From positions 92,305 to 156,304 of the forward strand of contig WRPI01000006.1 of the NCBI GenBank assembly GCA_009773395.1: a stretch of 64,000 nucleotides of DNA. Direction: 5' to 3'. Below the pieces are notes generated by a model, which saw only the letters and a list, made by a program, of their open reading frames with translations, was not told the DNA's origin and did not search any database. Shown here in pieces: positions 45,036 through 53,442 of this stretch (position 1 is its first letter; each line of letters opens with the position of its first letter). Origin of the DNA: Hyphomonadaceae bacterium. Lineage in GTDB: Bacteria; Pseudomonadota; Alphaproteobacteria; Caulobacterales; Aquidulcibacteraceae. The position numbers and the translations under genes were made by a program.

Positions 45036-45991
45036 TTCCCACCTATTTTTGACACCAATGCATTTGCAATTTCATTGAGCGCCTTTCGCGCCAAATCACT
45101 CGACTTAAAATATTGGGTGAAGCCGTGTATTGCGCCTTTGTAAATTTGGTGACTTACTTCAAGCCCTGCCGCACGCATTTTACTCACCATATCGCTATTT
45201 TCGCTTGCTAAAACATCAAGCTCGGTTTCCAAAATATAACAATCTGGCAAACCACTCAAGTCCGCAAATATCGGTGTCGCATGGGGGTGAGCATCACTAT
45301 CGCCCAAATATGAATTCCAGAAGAAATTCATTGCTGCCGATGGCAAACCAAATCGACCATCACCGAATTCTTGATATGATGGATAGTCCTGTCCGCGAGA
45401 AAAAGCGCCGTATAATAGCGCCATATATATTGGCATCTGGCCGCCATTATCGCGCAATCTTAGCGCAGTTCCAAGCGCCACATTGGCGCCAGCGGAGCCA
45501 CCACCGAACGCAATCCTATTTGCGTCTATCCCCAGTCCTTTTCCATTTGCCGTGAGCCAATTCATAACGGTTTCTCCGTCCTCTAGGGCGGCAGGAAACC
45601 TATGTTCTGGTGCCAGCCTATAGTCTACAGACAAGACTTTTAGACCGCTTTGTTTTGCAATGATTCGTAGAGCTCCATCTTCAAGATCCAGATCGCCAAT
45701 GACCCAGCCACCGCCGTGAAAATAAACTAATGCGCCACTATAATCATTTGTGCGTGGCTCATAAAGTCTAACATGTATCTTGTGTGTTACAGCGTCTATC
45801 GCGAAATCGGTCACTCGGTCTAATTGCTGTGGAGTGTCATTCCATGGCACGAATTCCGCCGCAGCACGGGCACGCATCGTAATCGGGTCAATCGTGGTAA
45901 GCGGCGACCGTGCAGCATTTCGTACCCGCTGATCTAGCATGATTGGTAATAGTTCTTTGTCTAACCGAAAATCATCATTGCCTGAACTCAT
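45032..45991 (-). CDS. alpha/beta hydrolase (HSL/acetyl-hydrolase type)
   Basis: 319 residues from the ATG at 45991, which has AGGAG eight bases before; the TTG at 46012 has none. Hormone-sensitive-lipase family: YFHGGGWVIGDL with the HGGG oxyanion motif (about 77-88), the nucleophile Ser in FGGGSAGANVALG, the Asp in ETELDVLASEN and the His in GAIHGFTQYF. It is coupled to the GH78 gene by ATGA and so probably removes acetyl or other acyl groups from the sugar before or after rhamnosidase action (inference). Confidence 0.88.
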   Translation of the reverse strand: MSSGNDDFRLDKELLPIMLDQRVRNAARSPLTTIDPITMRARAAAEFVPWNDTPQQLDRVTDFAIDAVTHKIHVRLYEPRTNDYSGALVYFHGGGWVIGDLDLEDGALRIIAKQSGLKVLSVDYRLAPEHRFPAALEDGETVMNWLTANGKGLGIDANRIAFGGGSAGANVALGTALRLRDNGGQMPIYMALLYGAFSRGQDYPSYQEFGDGRFGLPSAAMNFFWNSYLGDSDAHPHATPIFADLSGLPDCYILETELDVLASENSDMVSKMRAAGLEVSHQIYKGAIHGFTQYFKSSDLARKALNEIANALVSKIGGK

Positions 45992-46020
45992 AATCACGCT
46001 CCTTTTTATCAATAATTACC

Positions 46021-46040
46021 ATTATCAATCATTTACAATC
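46021..46040. promoter_or_regulatory. candidate operator, esterase / aldolase divergent region
   Basis: CAATC occurs at 46026-46030 and 46036-46040, ten bases apart (one helical turn), with CAATCATTTACAATC as the whole site. The minus strand reads TGTAAATGATTG, like the AATGATTG core of the other rhamnose-locus sites. It lies between the minus-strand esterase and the plus-strand aldolase genes. Inferred regulator target. Confidence 0.38.
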
Positions 46041-46117
46041 AAAACAAGTGAAATTATAGCTATTTTCAATAGTTGCGTTTGAAAGCCAAAAAATTGCAAG
46101 AACAATATGAAAAATCG

Positions 46118-47104
46118 ATGAAGGAATTGCGGCAGGTTTCGCAAATGCTTGGCGTTGATGCAATGCTCATCCAAGGCGCGGGCGGCAATACCTCGCTCAA
46201 AATTAACGATAAAATGTGGGTCAAAGCATCTGGGAAACTATTGAGTCGCGCGTTGGAAGAAGAAATTTTTGTTCCAATTGATTTTTCGCAACTTTGCAAC
46301 GATATCGAAAATACAAATTTCGAAATTACAAAATATGTGGTTGGTGTGGTCCCTAATCTTCGCCCGTCAATTGAAGCGCCACTTCATGCGGTTTTTAAAT
46401 CAAATGCTGTTATTCATGCCCATGCGATTAATTCACTGACGGCAATGTTATTGCAAGATTGCAAGCAGCATCTTCAATCAAAACTGAGTGGCGCCTTCCA
46501 ATATATTGTTATCGATTACGTCGCTCCTGGCATTGAGCTTGCCCGCACAATAAAGGCTGGTCTCAAAAAACATGCAATTGATGTCGTGGATGAGCCTATA
46601 GTCTTTATGAAAAATCACGGTATTGTGATTGGCGCCAATTCAATGCGTATTGCATACGACAAATTATTAGAAATCGAGGCACTACTCGAATTTGCGCCGC
46701 GCGGCCTTGGGAAAAACCAAGCCGAAGCCCAGACACATGCGGAATTAGCAGAATATGAATTCTTGCCAAATTGGCAAGCCATTGCTTTTGATGAATATTG
46801 CACAAACTCTCTTTCGCAAGGAATATTTTTCCCTGACCAAGCGGTTTATTTGGGAGAAAAAATTCGCGTTCTGAACAGTTTTGACAACGCCGGTCAAGAA
46901 CCACTAGTTATCGTCAAAAACGTCGGTGTTTTCAGACGAAAGAACTGCGATCAATCGACCATCGAGATAATAGAAGCGTTATTGAGCATCTGCATTCGGC
47001 TTCCATTTGGTGCGAAAATCCATATCATTGAGCCACACGAAGTAGATTTTCTTTTGAATTGGGAAGCCGAAAAATACCGCAAATCACAAACCAACATTGG
47101 TTAG
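46118..47104 (+). CDS. class II aldolase/adducin family protein
   Basis: 328 residues from the ATG at 46118; the frame is open upstream to a TTG at 46073, and neither start has a clear ribosome site. Class II aldolase fold: MLIQGAGGNTSLKINDKMWVKASGK (about 11-35), APLHAVFKSNAVIHAHAINSLTAML with the zinc-binding His pair, and KNHGIVIGAN with the third His. It resembles the aldolase half of the rhaD fusion but is much longer than fuculose-phosphate aldolases and lacks a dehydrogenase part. It may split a different sugar phosphate of this locus, or a free keto-sugar acid. Its 3' end overlaps rhaI by four bases (convergent). Confidence 0.8.
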   Translation: MKELRQVSQMLGVDAMLIQGAGGNTSLKINDKMWVKASGKLLSRALEEEIFVPIDFSQLCNDIENTNFEITKYVVGVVPNLRPSIEAPLHAVFKSNAVIHAHAINSLTAMLLQDCKQHLQSKLSGAFQYIVIDYVAPGIELARTIKAGLKKHAIDVVDEPIVFMKNHGIVIGANSMRIAYDKLLEIEALLEFAPRGLGKNQAEAQTHAELAEYEFLPNWQAIAFDEYCTNSLSQGIFFPDQAVYLGEKIRVLNSFDNAGQEPLVIVKNVGVFRRKNCDQSTIEIIEALLSICIRLPFGAKIHIIEPHEVDFLLNWEAEKYRKSQTNIG

Positions 47105-48393
47105 ACTATCCCCGCCCCAAGGCCTACTGCTTTACGTTCTTGGGCTTTGCGTTCACGCCATTTTGAAGCGCGATAAAGATCAATGCCATCGATTGCGCCA
47201 CCTCTTTCATATCGTAGCATCGCCAAAATCGGCGTAACATCGAAATTATAAGCTGCCCGAAGTGCACGAAATGCCATCATTGCGTCGTTATTATCCTGTG
47301 CTTCAATCAGAGCTTCTCTATCGACAAGGCTTGCTTTCGCATAAGCAATTGAAATCGCTTCGGTTGATGAAATCAGGCTTTCGATCGGATCTGTAACGTT
47401 GTGAGATTGATCAATCATATAGGCTGGATTAAATTTGCCCGCAGAATTGGCTTCAGCTTCAGCAAGTTCATTAAATACAAGGAATAATTGATGCGGGTTT
47501 ATTGATCCAGAATCTAAATCATCATCGCCATATTTGCTATCGTTAAAATGGAACCCACCGAGTTTGCCGACGCGGTTTAACCGCGCCACAATTTGCTCAA
47601 TGTTGGTATTTGGTGCGTGGTGACCCAAATCCACCAGGCATTTACATTTTTCGCCAAGCTCTTGTGCGACCATCAAGGACGAGCCCCAATCGGAAATAAT
47701 GGTGGAATAAAAGGCAGGCTCAAACATCTTATGCTCAAGCAACATCAGCCAATCTGTTGGAAGTGCATCATAAATATGCGAAGTCGAGCTAACATATCGA
47801 TCCAAAGCCCGTGTGAAATCTTGCTGGCCAGGAAAATTGGAGCCATCACCAACCCACACTGTAATCGCTTTGGAATCAAGCTTCTTGCCGATTTCAATAC
47901 AATCAATATTGTGGGCAATTGCTTGCTCCCTAACTTTTGCATCAGCAGCGCCAAGGCTGCCATTGCGGTATGAATATTGGCTATCAGGTTGATCCTGAAA
48001 CGTGTTGGAGTTTACCCCATCAAACCCAAGACCCAGCTCATTTGCGTGACACTTAAGTTCATCATAATCAGATGCGCTATCCCACGGGAAATGCAAGGAA
48101 ACTCGCGGCGCGGCGCAACTCAATTGATTCACAACCGCACAGTCAGCGAGTTTTTCAAAAATATTCGTTGGCTCACCTGGTATCGCAAATTTTGCAAACC
48201 TTGTACCGCCACGACCAGTCGCCCAGCTTGGCAACGCGAGTGAAAAAGTGCCGATTTTGGCCTTTACCGCATCAATATCGCGCCCATATCGTTCCAATTT
48301 CCTTGCAAGAGCGCCATAATCATCGCGCAATCCATCGATTCTCGACTCATTATGTGATGAAATTTGGTCATTTGAAATCGGATAGCCAGTCAT
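47101..48393 (-). CDS. rhaI: L-rhamnose isomerase (RhaI type)
   Basis: 430 residues from the ATG at 48393, with GGAGGAAG just before it (the ATG at 48405 would place that site inside the gene). Xylose-isomerase-like TIM barrel of the Pseudomonas stutzeri/rhizobial rhamnose isomerase group: RISLHFPWD-like (PRVSLHFPWDSASDYDELK), WVGDGSNFPGQQDF, LEHKMFEPAFYSTIISDWG with the metal Glu, DLGHHAPNTNIEQIVARL and GGFHFNDSKYGDDDLDSG with the metal His and Asp. It converts L-rhamnose to L-rhamnulose. Opposite the kinase gene across a 115-base promoter region. Confidence 0.94.
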   Translation of the reverse strand: MTGYPISNDQISSHNESRIDGLRDDYGALARKLERYGRDIDAVKAKIGTFSLALPSWATGRGGTRFAKFAIPGEPTNIFEKLADCAVVNQLSCAAPRVSLHFPWDSASDYDELKCHANELGLGFDGVNSNTFQDQPDSQYSYRNGSLGAADAKVREQAIAHNIDCIEIGKKLDSKAITVWVGDGSNFPGQQDFTRALDRYVSSTSHIYDALPTDWLMLLEHKMFEPAFYSTIISDWGSSLMVAQELGEKCKCLVDLGHHAPNTNIEQIVARLNRVGKLGGFHFNDSKYGDDDLDSGSINPHQLFLVFNELAEAEANSAGKFNPAYMIDQSHNVTDPIESLISSTEAISIAYAKASLVDREALIEAQDNNDAMMAFRALRAAYNFDVTPILAMLRYERGGAIDGIDLYRASKWRERKAQERKAVGLGAGIV

Positions 48394-48404
48394 TTCTTCC
48401 TCCA

Positions 48405-48421
48405 TGCAATGAGTATTTGCA
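48405..48421. promoter_or_regulatory. candidate operator, rhaI / kinase divergent region
   Basis: TGCAA (48405-48409) and TTGCA (48417-48421) form an inverted repeat around TGAGTAT, twelve bases upstream of the rhaI ATG. Same half-site as the rhaD-phyH site (TGCAAT/ATTGCA) but with a spacing one base longer. Another TGCAA is at 48473-48477. Inferred, not tested. Confidence 0.38.
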
Positions 48422-48508
48422 CAATTTTGCTTGCTTTTGAGCGAATATGACTATTTATAGCCAATTGGAATGCAATGTCTAGTTAGAATTCAACTTCGAA
48501 TGTGAAAT

Positions 48509-49957
48509 ATGCAATATATGGCAACTGGCTTGGAAAAAATGCAACAACGCAATTACGTCGTTCTGGATGTCGGGAAGACTTTGGCCAAACTTAGCCTTTG
48601 GCGCGAAGATGGCGTTTGTCTGGCTCAAGAAACACGTAACAACCAAATTCTTCATAATGGTTCTTACCAAATGCTAGATGTCCATGGCATCGACAAGTGG
48701 TTGGCCAAAATCCTGTGTCAGTTTGCGAACATTGGGCCAATTCGCGGGATTTACCCGATTGCCCACGGTGCAGCAGTAGCGGTAATCAAAAACGGCGAAT
48801 TGGCATTCGATCCGATCGACTACGAATGGCAATTCGACGGTGAGATTGAAGCAAAATATGCAGAATTACGCGGGCAATTCAATGAAACTGGTTCCCCGCG
48901 AATGGAAAATGGCCTGAATATGGGGCTACAGCTTTATTATTTGAAATCACAATTTGCTGAGCATTTTGGTGATGGCACGCAAATAATGCCATGGGCGCAA
49001 TATTGGGCGTGGCGACTAAGCGGTGTTAGTTGCACTGAAATTTCGAGCCTTGGAGCGCATACAGATTTGTGGTCTTTGCAAACGAATGACTATTCGAAAA
49101 TGGCGTATGAGACGGGAATCGCCAAGTATTTCGCGCCAATGCGCAAAGCGGGAGAAATTGTTGGCACACTAAGTAAAGAATGGTGTGACAAAACCTTCCT
49201 TAGTGAAGAAGTCAAAATTTATGTTGGCATCCACGATTCTAATGCAGCGCTGTATCTGACCCGCAACGCAATGCAAAACAATGCAAATGAGTTTACGATT
49301 GTTTCCACTGGAACTTGGTTTGTAGCAATGCGCGCGACTTCAGCAAAAATTGACATGGAGAAAATGGCAAATGAAGCAGGTGTATTATTCAATATAGACA
49401 TTGACGGAAAAAATGTTCCAACCGCTCTTTTCATGGGTGGGCGCGAAATTGAAATATTGATAGAAAGCCGAAACAGCCGAATTGACGTTTTTGAAAACCA
49501 AACGAAACAATTAGCAGCCACAAAACAAATATTGGATATTGGGGCTTTCATTTTACCAACAGCAACGCCGGGAATTGGGCCATTTGCCGACTGCCAATTG
49601 CAGAAAATAAATTCCCCAAATTGCGACGACCAGTATGGTGCATTGGTTGCTATATATGCAGCATTGGTGACTTGTCACGGCCTTGAACTAATCGGCGCCA
49701 ATTCTACTATCATTATCGAAGGCCGCTTCAGCCAAAGCGTGGTCTATTGCCGAGCAATTGCAAGCCTTATGCCTGATTGCAAAGTCTATGTTTGTAATGA
49801 GGACGCAAATATCGCACTTGGCGCACTTAAACTGATGATCAAAGATGTGGAATTGACACGTGAACTTAAGCCCATCGAGCCACTCGAAATTGATTTGCTT
49901 TCATATCAAGCGAGTTTTTATGAAAAAGTCGATAACAACCTAATTCAAAGGAGCTAA
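48509..49957 (+). CDS. rhaB: FGGY carbohydrate kinase, probable L-rhamnulokinase
   Basis: 482 residues from 48509; ATGs at 48518 and 48539 are alternatives, the latter giving the family's usual N-terminus MQQRNYVVLDVGKT. FGGY features: VVLDVGKTLAKLSLW (phosphate loop 1), IYVGIHDSNAALYL with the catalytic-region Asp (about 237-250), the STGTWFVAMR loop and IIEGRFSQSVVYCRAIASLM near the C-terminus. It would phosphorylate L-rhamnulose, the product of RhaI, to the substrate of RhaD. The locus has no other sugar kinase. A lipoprotein gene follows four bases later. Confidence 0.9.
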   Translation: MQYMATGLEKMQQRNYVVLDVGKTLAKLSLWREDGVCLAQETRNNQILHNGSYQMLDVHGIDKWLAKILCQFANIGPIRGIYPIAHGAAVAVIKNGELAFDPIDYEWQFDGEIEAKYAELRGQFNETGSPRMENGLNMGLQLYYLKSQFAEHFGDGTQIMPWAQYWAWRLSGVSCTEISSLGAHTDLWSLQTNDYSKMAYETGIAKYFAPMRKAGEIVGTLSKEWCDKTFLSEEVKIYVGIHDSNAALYLTRNAMQNNANEFTIVSTGTWFVAMRATSAKIDMEKMANEAGVLFNIDIDGKNVPTALFMGGREIEILIESRNSRIDVFENQTKQLAATKQILDIGAFILPTATPGIGPFADCQLQKINSPNCDDQYGALVAIYAALVTCHGLELIGANSTIIIEGRFSQSVVYCRAIASLMPDCKVYVCNEDANIALGALKLMIKDVELTRELKPIEPLEIDLLSYQASFYEKVDNNLIQRS

Positions 49958-49961
49958 GCCC

Positions 49962-50879
49962 ATGAGCTTGCAAAGATTTAAGACCGTGATGTTAGTTTCA
50001 GCGCTTGCAATTAGTGGCTGCGCGGCCCATGCCAATAATTCCTCCATAAACCCAACAACTTCAAACACTTTTTCGCGTGGAAATTCGGATCGCCTTTCGG
50101 CGAAATTGTCATTCGTATCAATTCCCGTTAGCTACGGCGGTGGAAATTGGAATTTAGGTGCAGTATTTCGGGTTCCCTATGGCCATAGTGAAAAGATTCC
50201 TGCGGTTATTGTAGTGCATGGATCAGGTGGCGTTGATTCGCGCGGTGGACACTATGTTCAAATGCTGAACCAAGCAGGTATCGCTACACTGGAAATCGAC
50301 CTTTGGGCAGCTCGCGGCGTAAAATCCCCAGCCGAGCGCCCGAGAAGTGTAGTTGAAACTTTACCCGATGCTTTTGCAGCGCTAAATTTTTTATCGCGCC
50401 AAAGTGAAATCAATCCTGCAAAAATTGGTATTATGGGATTTTCATGGGGCGGCGTTGTTTCGATGCTTACAGCCAACAAAAAATACCAGACTCAATTTGC
50501 AGCACCTTATCAGTCTTTCGCCGCGCACGCGCCTTTTTACCCAGTTTGTTGGGTTTATAATAAAGCGCCAGGATATGACTTTGCCGACCTCACGGGTTCA
50601 CCAGTCTTGATTCAGGCAGGCTTGGCCGACACTTATGATGAACCCAGCACTTGTGGCAATTTAGTAGACTCGCTTTCAGCGTCCGACAAAGCAAATGTCC
50701 GCCTAATAATGTATGAAAACGCCACCCATGCATGGGAACGGCGTGAACCTGACGGAATTGCCAACGACCCATATTCGCATTTGGGTAAAGGCGGCGAAGT
50801 TCCGTTGCGCTACAACCCAACCGCTACCGAAGAATCAACCAAAGCAGTGATTGATTTTTTCAACACCAATTTGCATTGA
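49962..50879 (+). CDS. alpha/beta hydrolase lipoprotein, dienelactone hydrolase-like
   Basis: 305 residues, ATG at 49962 after AAAGGAG. Lipoprotein signal (ALAISGC, Cys20). The fold: AVIVVHGSGGVDSRGGHYVQMLNQAGIATLEIDLWAARG, nucleophile in IGIMGFSWGGVVSM (Ser about 165), acid in IQAGLADTYDEPSTC and His in ENATHAWERRE. Likely anchored in the periplasm, where it could remove acyl groups from oligosaccharides brought in by the TonB receptor (inference). It is the last gene of the rhamnose locus and probably in an operon with the kinase. Confidence 0.85.
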   Translation: MSLQRFKTVMLVSALAISGCAAHANNSSINPTTSNTFSRGNSDRLSAKLSFVSIPVSYGGGNWNLGAVFRVPYGHSEKIPAVIVVHGSGGVDSRGGHYVQMLNQAGIATLEIDLWAARGVKSPAERPRSVVETLPDAFAALNFLSRQSEINPAKIGIMGFSWGGVVSMLTANKKYQTQFAAPYQSFAAHAPFYPVCWVYNKAPGYDFADLTGSPVLIQAGLADTYDEPSTCGNLVDSLSASDKANVRLIMYENATHAWERREPDGIANDPYSHLGKGGEVPLRYNPTATEESTKAVIDFFNTNLH

Positions 50880-50891
50880 AGCGTTGGATAG

Positions 50892-51026
50892 CAAAACCTG
50901 CACCCAGTGATTGACCCATTAGCAAAAATCCTTAGTTTTTATAATTTCGCCGAAAAACTTTCGCTCGCGCGCGGTCTAAATCCCGATGAGCCGCCATTTT
51001 TGCAAAAGGTCACGCAAACCAAATGA
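50892..51026 (+). pseudogene. 3' remnant of a SIS-domain glucosamine-6-phosphate deaminase (nagB-II/AgaS type)
   Basis: After a TAG at 50889-50891 the frame is open for 44 codons and ends TGA at 51024-51026. The translation from the GTG at 50907 includes SFYNFAEKLSLARG and LNPDEPPFLQKVTQT, which is the characteristic C-terminal helix and tail (AxxLSxARGxNPDxPxxLxKVT) of AgaS/nagB-II proteins (usually about 340-390 residues). The 5' nine-tenths of the gene is missing. The stop overlaps the nagA ATG by two bases (AATGA), the spacing of an intact nagB-nagA operon, so a deletion that brought in the rhamnose locus most simply explains it. No promoter or start with a ribosome site is evident for the remnant. 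Confidence 0.75.
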
Positions 51027-52195
51027 CGCAGAAGCAAGAATATATTCTCCATAATGCAGCGATGGCACTGCCCAGCAATATTTGGCCAGAACCTGTGCAA
51101 GGATTCGCATTAAAAATCACCGATGGCAAAATTTCCGATATTTTATCCATCGCAAAAATTCATTCCGAAAGCTGCGCGAAAATTGATTTGGGCGGCGGCA
51201 TATTAAGTGCAGGGTTTATTGATGTGCAAGTCAACGGCGGTGGCGGGGTTTTACTTAATGATGCGCCGAGCGAAGAAGCAATAAAAACAATCTCGATGGC
51301 CCACGCCAAATATGGCACAACCAGCATGTTGCCAACCCTAATCACTGACGATTTCGCAATTATGGAAGCGGCAATTGAAGCGACAGATAGAGCCATTGCT
51401 GCTGGAAATACTAGCATATTGGGCATACATTTAGAGGGGCCGTTTTTAAGCAGCCACAAAAAAGGCGTCCATGATGAAAGCAAATTCAAAATAATTGATG
51501 CCGCAGCAATCGAGCTTGTAAGCAGCCTAAAATACGGCAAAACGCTCATTACATTGGCGCCCGAAAATGCACCAATTGGTGCGATTCACGAGCTTGTGAA
51601 GCGTGGAATAATTGTCTCAGGTGGCCACAGCAACGCGACTTTTGCGCAAGTTTTGACTGCAATCAAAGAGGGGCTAAGCGGCTTCACCCATTTATTTAAT
51701 GCCATGAGCCAAATCAGCGCGCGTGAGCCAAATATGGTGGGCGCAGCTTTGGGTTCGGCAAATTGTTTTAGTGGGATAATTGCCGATATGGTGCATGTTC
51801 ATGCGCAAAACATTGCGATGGCGCACAAATTATTGGGTGCGAAATCATTGATGTTGGTGACAGATGCAATGTCTTGCATTGGCACAGACGCCACCGAATT
51901 TGAACTTTATGGCAATAAAATAATGGTAAGAGACGGCTCTTGTTTCGATGAGCATGGCACATTGGCAGGCTCGGCGCTTGATATGGCGAACGCAGTTCGC
52001 AATGCTCACAAAAGAGTAGGATTACCACTTGGTCAATGCCTACAACTGGCCAGCGAAACTCCCGCCCGGTTTTTGGGTGTTGAAAGCAAAATAGGAGCAT
52101 TGCGCATTGGCTTAGATGCGGATTTGGTGCATCTTGATGATGATTTACGGGTTCAAAATGTTTGGCTAAAAGGCGCGCAAACTCGAAACATATAA
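51023..52195 (+). CDS. nagA: N-acetylglucosamine-6-phosphate deacetylase
   Basis: 390 residues, amidohydrolase fold. Landmarks: GAGFIDVQVNGGGGVLLND, GIHLEGPFLSSHKKGVHD with the metal Glu, GHSNATF and THLFNAMSQISAREPNMVG with the metal histidines, and VTDAMSCIGTD with the catalytic Asp. It deacetylates GlcNAc-6-phosphate to glucosamine-6-phosphate. Its natural partner, the deaminase, is truncated upstream, so the product would have to be handled by another enzyme elsewhere in the genome or the pathway may be impaired here. Confidence 0.95.
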   Translation: MTQKQEYILHNAAMALPSNIWPEPVQGFALKITDGKISDILSIAKIHSESCAKIDLGGGILSAGFIDVQVNGGGGVLLNDAPSEEAIKTISMAHAKYGTTSMLPTLITDDFAIMEAAIEATDRAIAAGNTSILGIHLEGPFLSSHKKGVHDESKFKIIDAAAIELVSSLKYGKTLITLAPENAPIGAIHELVKRGIIVSGGHSNATFAQVLTAIKEGLSGFTHLFNAMSQISAREPNMVGAALGSANCFSGIIADMVHVHAQNIAMAHKLLGAKSLMLVTDAMSCIGTDATEFELYGNKIMVRDGSCFDEHGTLAGSALDMANAVRNAHKRVGLPLGQCLQLASETPARFLGVESKIGALRIGLDADLVHLDDDLRVQNVWLKGAQTRNI

Positions 52196-52277
52196 TTTTT
52201 CGGGAAATTTGTTTATTGCAAAACATCATATTACTTGCCACACTGAATAATCAGCAACGACAAGTGAGGGACGCCAA

Positions 52278-53438
52278 TTGACTAATCTTGAAACATTTCG
52301 CACCGAGACCCGCGCTTGGCTCGAGGCGAATTGCCCGAAAGAAATGCGCTCATCTTCTAACTCGGAACAAGATTTTTGTTGGGGTGGGCGCAAGTGGGTT
52401 TTCACCTGCCCCGCACAAAAACAATGGCTCGAAGTCATGGCCGCAAAAGGCTGGACAGTTCCCGATTGGCCAGTGGCTTATGGTGGCGGCGGGCTCAGTT
52501 CTGAAGAAACCAAAATATTGAAGCAAGAAATGTTCAAACTTGGTTGCCGCTCGCCATTAAATAGTTTTGGCATATGGATGCTGGGCCCAGCATTGCTAAA
52601 ATTTGGGACGGAGGAGCAAAAGAAACATTATTTGCCGCAAATCGCGCGCGGTGAAATCCGTTGGTGCCAAGGCTATTCCGAACCTGGCGCTGGTTCTGAC
52701 CTTGTTTCCTTGCAAACTTTTGGTGCCGATATGGGCGATCATTGGCTGGTCAATGGCCAAAAAGTTTGGACTTCCTATGCCGACCAAGCAGATTGGATAT
52801 TTTGCTTGGTGCGAACCGATAAAAATGACAAATATCGCGGCATAAGTTTCCTTTTGTTCGATATGGAAACCAAAGGCGTTACAACCAAACCCATTAAACT
52901 AATTTCAGGTTCCTCGCCATTTTGTGAAACTTTTTTTGACGACGTGAAAGTTCCCAAACACCAAATAGTCGGCGAATTAAATCGCGGTTGGGATGTTGCG
53001 AAATATTTGCTTGGACACGAACGTGAAATGATTTCGGGTGGTGGCCTTGGCGATGGCTTGGCATCCCTCGGCGCGGCTCATGAAGGAGTTTTAGCACAAG
53101 AGCCAATATTGCGCGCGCAAATGGCAATGTTTGACATTGAGAGCATGACATTTCGCGCCCATAGTGAAAAGTTTTTGGACGAATGGAAAAGCGGCAAAGC
53201 CCACCCCGCTTATTCAAATTTAATGAAATATATTGGCACCGAACTCAATAAAAAACGCCATGAACTAATAATGGCTGTTGGCGGCTCGGACGCTCTCGAG
53301 TGGGAAAGCGAAGCCTCAAACCAAGGCTCAAAACCGCGCTCATGGCTGCGCACCAAAGCCAATAGTATTGAAGGCGGAACCAGTGAAGTGATGCTTAATG
53401 TGGTTGCAAAGCGCATCCTAGAAATGCCGGGGGCTTAG
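52278..53438 (+). CDS. acyl-CoA dehydrogenase family protein, first of pair
   Basis: 386 residues from TTG at 52278, with GAGGG nine bases before. Acyl-CoA dehydrogenase fold: N-terminal helices (TRAWLEANCP), the FAD-binding WCQGYSEPGAGSDLVSLQTF loop (about 132-151), WTSYADQADW, and GGTSEVMLNVVAKRILEMP at the C-terminus (the family's catalytic-region motif). It transfers electrons from an acyl-CoA to ETF. It is followed after four bases by a second dehydrogenase gene; such pairs often form heteromeric enzymes for sterol-ring or branched substrates. Substrate unknown here. Confidence 0.9.
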   Translation: MTNLETFRTETRAWLEANCPKEMRSSSNSEQDFCWGGRKWVFTCPAQKQWLEVMAAKGWTVPDWPVAYGGGGLSSEETKILKQEMFKLGCRSPLNSFGIWMLGPALLKFGTEEQKKHYLPQIARGEIRWCQGYSEPGAGSDLVSLQTFGADMGDHWLVNGQKVWTSYADQADWIFCLVRTDKNDKYRGISFLLFDMETKGVTTKPIKLISGSSPFCETFFDDVKVPKHQIVGELNRGWDVAKYLLGHEREMISGGGLGDGLASLGAAHEGVLAQEPILRAQMAMFDIESMTFRAHSEKFLDEWKSGKAHPAYSNLMKYIGTELNKKRHELIMAVGGSDALEWESEASNQGSKPRSWLRTKANSIEGGTSEVMLNVVAKRILEMPGA

Positions 53439-53442
53439 CATA

